DNA of 64,000 nt from Pseudomonadota bacterium (GTDB lineage Bacteria; Pseudomonadota; Gammaproteobacteria; Xanthomonadales; Xanthomonadaceae). This document shows, piece after piece, positions 61,123-64,000 of this stretch. The position numbers and the translations under genes are program-made. The stretch covers positions 1 through 64,000 of the forward strand of contig JAFEBV010000036.1 in the NCBI GenBank assembly GCA_018242485.1, written 5' to 3'. The notes under the pieces are model-generated. The model had not been told where the DNA came from, did no database searches, and saw nothing but the letters and a program-made list of their open reading frames with translations. Numbering within the stretch: position 1 is the stretch's first letter; each line of letters begins with the position of its first letter.

Positions 61123-61737
61123 ATGAAACTGCACTCCGACAGCTTTACCGATGGCGGCCCGATCCCGGTCACGCTGGCGATGGGCGCGCCCGCCGGATTT
61201 GGCGGCAACCGCAATCCGCAACTGGCGTGGAGCGAGGTGCCCGAGGGCACGGCTTCGTTCGTGCTGTGGTGCGTGGATCCGGACGTGCCCACGATGGCCG
61301 AGATGGTTGGCAAGCCCGGCGTGGAGATTCCCGTCGAGCAGCCGCGCTGCGAGTTCACCCACTGGCTGATGACCGACATTCCCGCCGACGTGCATGCAAT
61401 CGCCGAAGGCGCATGGAGCGATGGTGTCAGCGTCGGCGGCAAGCACGCGCCGCGCGGCCCGCATCCGGCTCGACACGGTCTGAACGATTACACGAACTGG
61501 TTCGCCGGCGACGCCACGATGGGCGGCGACTGGCGCGGCTACGACGGCCCATATCCGCCCGCCAACGACCTGCGCCTGCACCGCTATTTCTTTCGTCTGT
61601 TCGCGCTGGATGTCGCACACCTCGACCTGCCCGAGCGCTTCACCGCTGCCGATACTTTGCAGGCCATGCATGGCCATGTGCTGGCCGAAGCGCGCATCCA
61701 CGGCACCTATTCGCTGCACCCGCACCACCACGCATGA
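61123..61737 (+). CDS. YbhB/YbcL-like PEBP protein
   Basis: A 204-residue phosphatidylethanolamine-binding-like (Raf kinase inhibitor-like) protein. LHSDSFTDGGPIPVTLAMG, NPQLAWSEVPEGTASFVLWCVDPDVPT, CEFTHWLMTDIP, NDYTNWFAGD and YFFRLFALD are the family ligand-pocket blocks. No signal peptide is evident, so it is probably cytoplasmic. GGAGG lies five bases before ATG 61123. Function in bacteria is not well established. The next gene overlaps its stop. Confidence 0.9.
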   Translation: MKLHSDSFTDGGPIPVTLAMGAPAGFGGNRNPQLAWSEVPEGTASFVLWCVDPDVPTMAEMVGKPGVEIPVEQPRCEFTHWLMTDIPADVHAIAEGAWSDGVSVGGKHAPRGPHPARHGLNDYTNWFAGDATMGGDWRGYDGPYPPANDLRLHRYFFRLFALDVAHLDLPERFTAADTLQAMHGHVLAEARIHGTYSLHPHHHA

Positions 61738-61940
61738 GCACGCAGGCGTGGCTGTTGTGGGGGCTGTTCTTCAGCTCCTTCGGCGTGGGTTATTTCATCT
61801 ACGGCAAGAAGCAGCGCCGCGCGGTGGCGCTGCTATGCGGGATCGGCTTGATGGTGTATCCGTATTTCATCGGCAACCTGTGGGCGATGCTCGGTATCGG
61901 GATCGCGTTGCTGGTGTTGCCGTTCGTCGTGCGGGTGTGA
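61734..61940 (+). CDS. Small two-helix membrane protein
   Basis: A 68-residue protein, MSTQAWLLWGLFFSSFGVGY and onward, with helices at about 5-21, a basic turn YGKKQRRA and further hydrophobic stretches to the end (GIGIALLVLPFVVRV). Its start overlaps the PEBP stop in ATGA, so translation is coupled. It resembles short amino-acid transport-like or DUF membrane proteins seen after ybhB-like genes, but I cannot name it. Confidence 0.75.
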   Translation: MSTQAWLLWGLFFSSFGVGYFIYGKKQRRAVALLCGIGLMVYPYFIGNLWAMLGIGIALLVLPFVVRV

Positions 61941-62019
61941 GGGGGCGGTACTTGGTGTGGGAGAGCAAGAATTTGTCGATCTTCGCTCCGGAATAGGCCT
62001 GACGCAGACCCAGTTCGCG

Positions 62020-62186
62020 CCCTCATCCGGCGCTACGCGCCACCTTGACTCGCGCCATCCGTGGCGCTTGCCCTTCGGGCCAGCTTCGCTGTTCGCATGC
62101 GCATCCCGCGCATGCAGTCCCCAAAGGGGGAGGGACGAGCGATCCTTCTCCCTTTGGGAGAAGGTGCCCGCAGGGCGGATGAGGGA
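62020..62186. repeat. GC-rich palindromic element, extended
   Basis: CCCTCATCCGGCGC at 62020 pairs with GGGCGGATGAGGG ending near 62185. Inside are CTTCTCCCTTTGGGAGAAGG (a hairpin at 62149-62168) and CCCGCAGGGCGG. It is the longest copy of this family in the window and fills most of the 290-bp gap between the small membrane protein gene and the thiamine-diphosphate enzyme. Confidence 0.75.
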
Positions 62187-62230
62187 ACACGGTCGCCGAT
62201 CACCGCAGAAGGCGATTTTCGACAGCTTCC

Positions 62231-63889
62231 TCACGGCGCGATCTTGCGCTTGAGCGCGCGCGCCAGCGGTTGCGGCAGGCTCGGCAGCGAACGCAGCAGC
62301 CACGGCAGGATGCGGCGTTTGGCGCCGGCGAGTGCTTCGGGCACCACCGCCTCGATCAGGTGCGGGCCGGGCTGAGCGAGTGCGTATTCGAGCGCGACAC
62401 AGAAATCCTCGGCGGTATCCGCGCGCACGCCATGCACGCCCAAGCCCTGCGCCATCCGTGCGAAATCCAGCGCCGGGCCGCGCAGATCGAGCTGGCTGCG
62501 CGCCTTCGCACCGATGCGCTGCGCACCGACGCGTTCGAGTTCGACGTTGAGCACCGAGTACGAGGCGTTGTTGAAGATCACCACGGTCACGTCGAGTTGC
62601 TCGCGCGCCAGCGTCCACAGCGACTGGATGGTGTACATCGCGCTGCCGTCGCCGATCAGTGCCAGCACCGGACGATTAGGGCAAGCAACTGCCGCGCCGA
62701 CGGCATTGGGCAGGCCCTGACCGATCGCGCCACCGGTGAGGGTGAGCAGATCGTGACGCGAGCAGCCGGCGGTCATCGCGCCCAGCAGCAGACCCGAGGT
62801 GATCGCTTCGTCGATCAGGATCGCGCGCTCGGGCAGCAGGTGACCGACCGCCTTGCAGACTTTCTCGGCGGTGAGCCTCCCGCACGGGCGACCGGGTCGC
62901 AGCGGCGCCTGCAACGCGGGCTGCGCCTGCGTCGCGCCCAGCGCGCCGGCGAGCGCTTGCAGGCTGGCGACGGCATCCTGCGCCGGCGCGGCCAGCGTGT
63001 GCACCGTGCAGCCTGCGGGGACGAGATCGCTCTTGCGCCCCGGATAGGCGAAGAACGACACCGGCGGTTTGGCATCGACGAGTATGAGATGTTGCACGTC
63101 GGCCAGTTGCACGCCGGCCAGTTCGGCCAGATAGGCGATGCGCTCGATCGCCGGCAAACCCGCGCCGCGTTCCAGCCGCGTCGGAAACGTTTCCGCCAGC
63201 AGCTTGACGCCGCTGTGCGCCGCGATGCGCGCGGCGGCGAGCAGAGCCGGCTCACGCAGCGCGGTCGCTCCCAGCAGCAGCGCGGATTTTCCACCCGAGC
63301 GCAGCGCTGCGGCGATGGTTGTGATCGTGGCATCGTCCGCCGCTGTCGCAGGCGCAGCCGGTGGCATCGCGCACGCCACGCCACCCTCGCCCCACGACAC
63401 ATCCGCCGGCAGGATCAGGGTCGCCACTTGCCCGGGCAGTCCGCGCGCGGCGACGAGGGCGTCCACGGCATCACGACACAACTCCGAAGTGGATTTCGCA
63501 GTGCGCACGAAGCCGGGCGAGACATTGCGCGCGACGGTTTCGATGTCCGACTGCAACTGCGCATCCAGCGGCACGTGGTAAGTCGCGTGGTCGCCGACGA
63601 TGTTCAGCACTGGCACCTTGCCCTTGCGCGCGTTGTGCAGGTTGGCCAGCCCATTGCCCAGCCCGCAGCCCAGATGCAGCAAGGTCGCCGCCGGCTTGTC
63701 GGCCATCCGCGCATAGCCATCGGCCGCGCCGGTGGCCACGCCTTCGAACAGCGCCAGCACCGCGCGCATGCGCGGCTCGTCGTCGAGCGCGGCGACGAAG
63801 TGCATCTCCGAGGTACCGGGATTGCTGAAACAGACCTCGACACCGGCATCGGCCAGGGTTTTCAGCAGGGCTTGCGCGCCGTTGGGCAT
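62231..63889 (-). CDS. Thiamine-diphosphate-dependent enzyme, acetolactate synthase/benzoylformate decarboxylase-like
   Basis: A 552-residue ThDP enzyme of the acetolactate synthase large-subunit superfamily. The N-terminal Pyr domain has VCFSNPGTSEMHFVAAL and the activating Glu in LFEGVATGAADGYARM. The middle domain is about 190-330. The PP domain has GGAIGQGLPNAVGAA and GDGSAMYTIQSLW ending VVIFNNASY, the ThDP/Mg site GDGS..NN. Sequences like this are often annotated as acetolactate synthase, but the GCGLGNGLANLHNARKG block recalls benzoylformate/phenylpyruvate-type decarboxylases. No ilvN small-subunit gene is adjacent, arguing against a biosynthetic AHAS. GGAG precedes the ATG. Confidence 0.85.
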   Translation of the reverse strand: MPNGAQALLKTLADAGVEVCFSNPGTSEMHFVAALDDEPRMRAVLALFEGVATGAADGYARMADKPAATLLHLGCGLGNGLANLHNARKGKVPVLNIVGDHATYHVPLDAQLQSDIETVARNVSPGFVRTAKSTSELCRDAVDALVAARGLPGQVATLILPADVSWGEGGVACAMPPAAPATAADDATITTIAAALRSGGKSALLLGATALREPALLAAARIAAHSGVKLLAETFPTRLERGAGLPAIERIAYLAELAGVQLADVQHLILVDAKPPVSFFAYPGRKSDLVPAGCTVHTLAAPAQDAVASLQALAGALGATQAQPALQAPLRPGRPCGRLTAEKVCKAVGHLLPERAILIDEAITSGLLLGAMTAGCSRHDLLTLTGGAIGQGLPNAVGAAVACPNRPVLALIGDGSAMYTIQSLWTLAREQLDVTVVIFNNASYSVLNVELERVGAQRIGAKARSQLDLRGPALDFARMAQGLGVHGVRADTAEDFCVALEYALAQPGPHLIEAVVPEALAGAKRRILPWLLRSLPSLPQPLARALKRKIAP

Positions 63890-63965
63890 GGGTGTCTCCG
63901 CGCTGATCGGGGGTCATGATGGCATTCCTTGTGTCTGATGAAACCATAGCCATCCGACGTTCGCG

Positions 63966-64000
63966 CCCTCATCCGCCCTGCGGGCACCTTCCCCCGGAGG
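63966..64000. repeat. Partial GC-rich palindromic element at window edge
   Basis: CCCTCATCCGCCCTGCGGGC is the start of the same element family as 56066 and 62020. It runs off the window end with CCTTCCCCCGGAGG, so its full length is unknown. Confidence 0.8.

Overview
The window is a high-GC chromosomal segment from a gammaproteobacterium of the order Lysobacterales (Xanthomonadales), most likely Lysobacteraceae or Rhodanobacteraceae. The evidence is the replication-origin block dnaA-dnaN-recF-gyrB, divergent from rpmH-rnpA-yidC-mnmE, followed by tonB-exbB-exbD1-exbD2 and pdxJ. I recall this order from xanthomonads. Intergenic heptanucleotide arrays and GC-rich palindromes of a xanthomonad style support the assignment. 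I cannot name a genus. No rRNA, tRNA, CRISPR array, transposase, integrase or prophage gene was seen, so this looks like core chromosome with lineage-specific accessory genes.

Layout. 1-10.4 kb: tatD, a small lipoprotein, a YadG/YadH-type ABC exporter, a ferredoxin-NADP reductase-like flavoprotein, a membrane protein/XRE regulator pair, a secreted S33-type hydrolase, a NatA/NatB-type ABC transporter and a lipoprotein carrying a TonB C-terminal domain. 10.7-21 kb: the origin block, with a candidate oriC between dnaA and dnaN. 21-26 kb: a TPR protein, the TonB energy-transduction operon and pdxJ. 26-36 kb: a beta-propeller GGDEF protein, rnk, a phosphopantetheinyl transferase, two tiny membrane proteins, fbp, a DUF4142 protein, an outer-membrane barrel, phhA divergent from an Lrp-type regulator, an EF-hand protein and a rhomboid protease. 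36-42 kb: an RlmI-like methyltransferase, a double retropepsin-PDZ protein divergent from its probable ArsR-type regulator, folE and sua5. 42-50.8 kb: a REC-EAL phosphodiesterase plus hybrid kinase, gamma-glutamyltransferase, a 2OG-Fe(II) oxygenase and an AAA ATPase. 51-64 kb: a PadR operon, a SixA-like phosphatase, a ClsC-like phospholipase D, DUF1232, an acyltransferase/YheT pair, a TPR-sulfotransferase, a PEBP protein and a thiamine-diphosphate enzyme.

How parts work together. The origin genes supply initiation, the sliding clamp, gap repair and supercoiling. The rpmH operon supplies ribosome, RNase P, membrane insertion and tRNA modification functions. TonB/ExbB/ExbD power outer-membrane uptake. 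Three regulator/target pairs have operators readable from the sequence: the XRE pair, ArsR/retropepsin and PadR. A fourth, Lrp/phhA, has repeated motifs in its divergent promoter region.

The most unusual architecture is non-coding. Many intergenic gaps carry arrays with a 7-bp period but different unit sequences, and two unit types recur in opposite orientation 6.7 kb and 21 kb apart. Paired GC-rich palindromes sit beside them. The best candidates for an undescribed protein system are the ArsR/double-retropepsin-PDZ pair and the PadR operon, whose two products share an N-terminal module. Coordinates and motifs were read by eye; no homology search was run.
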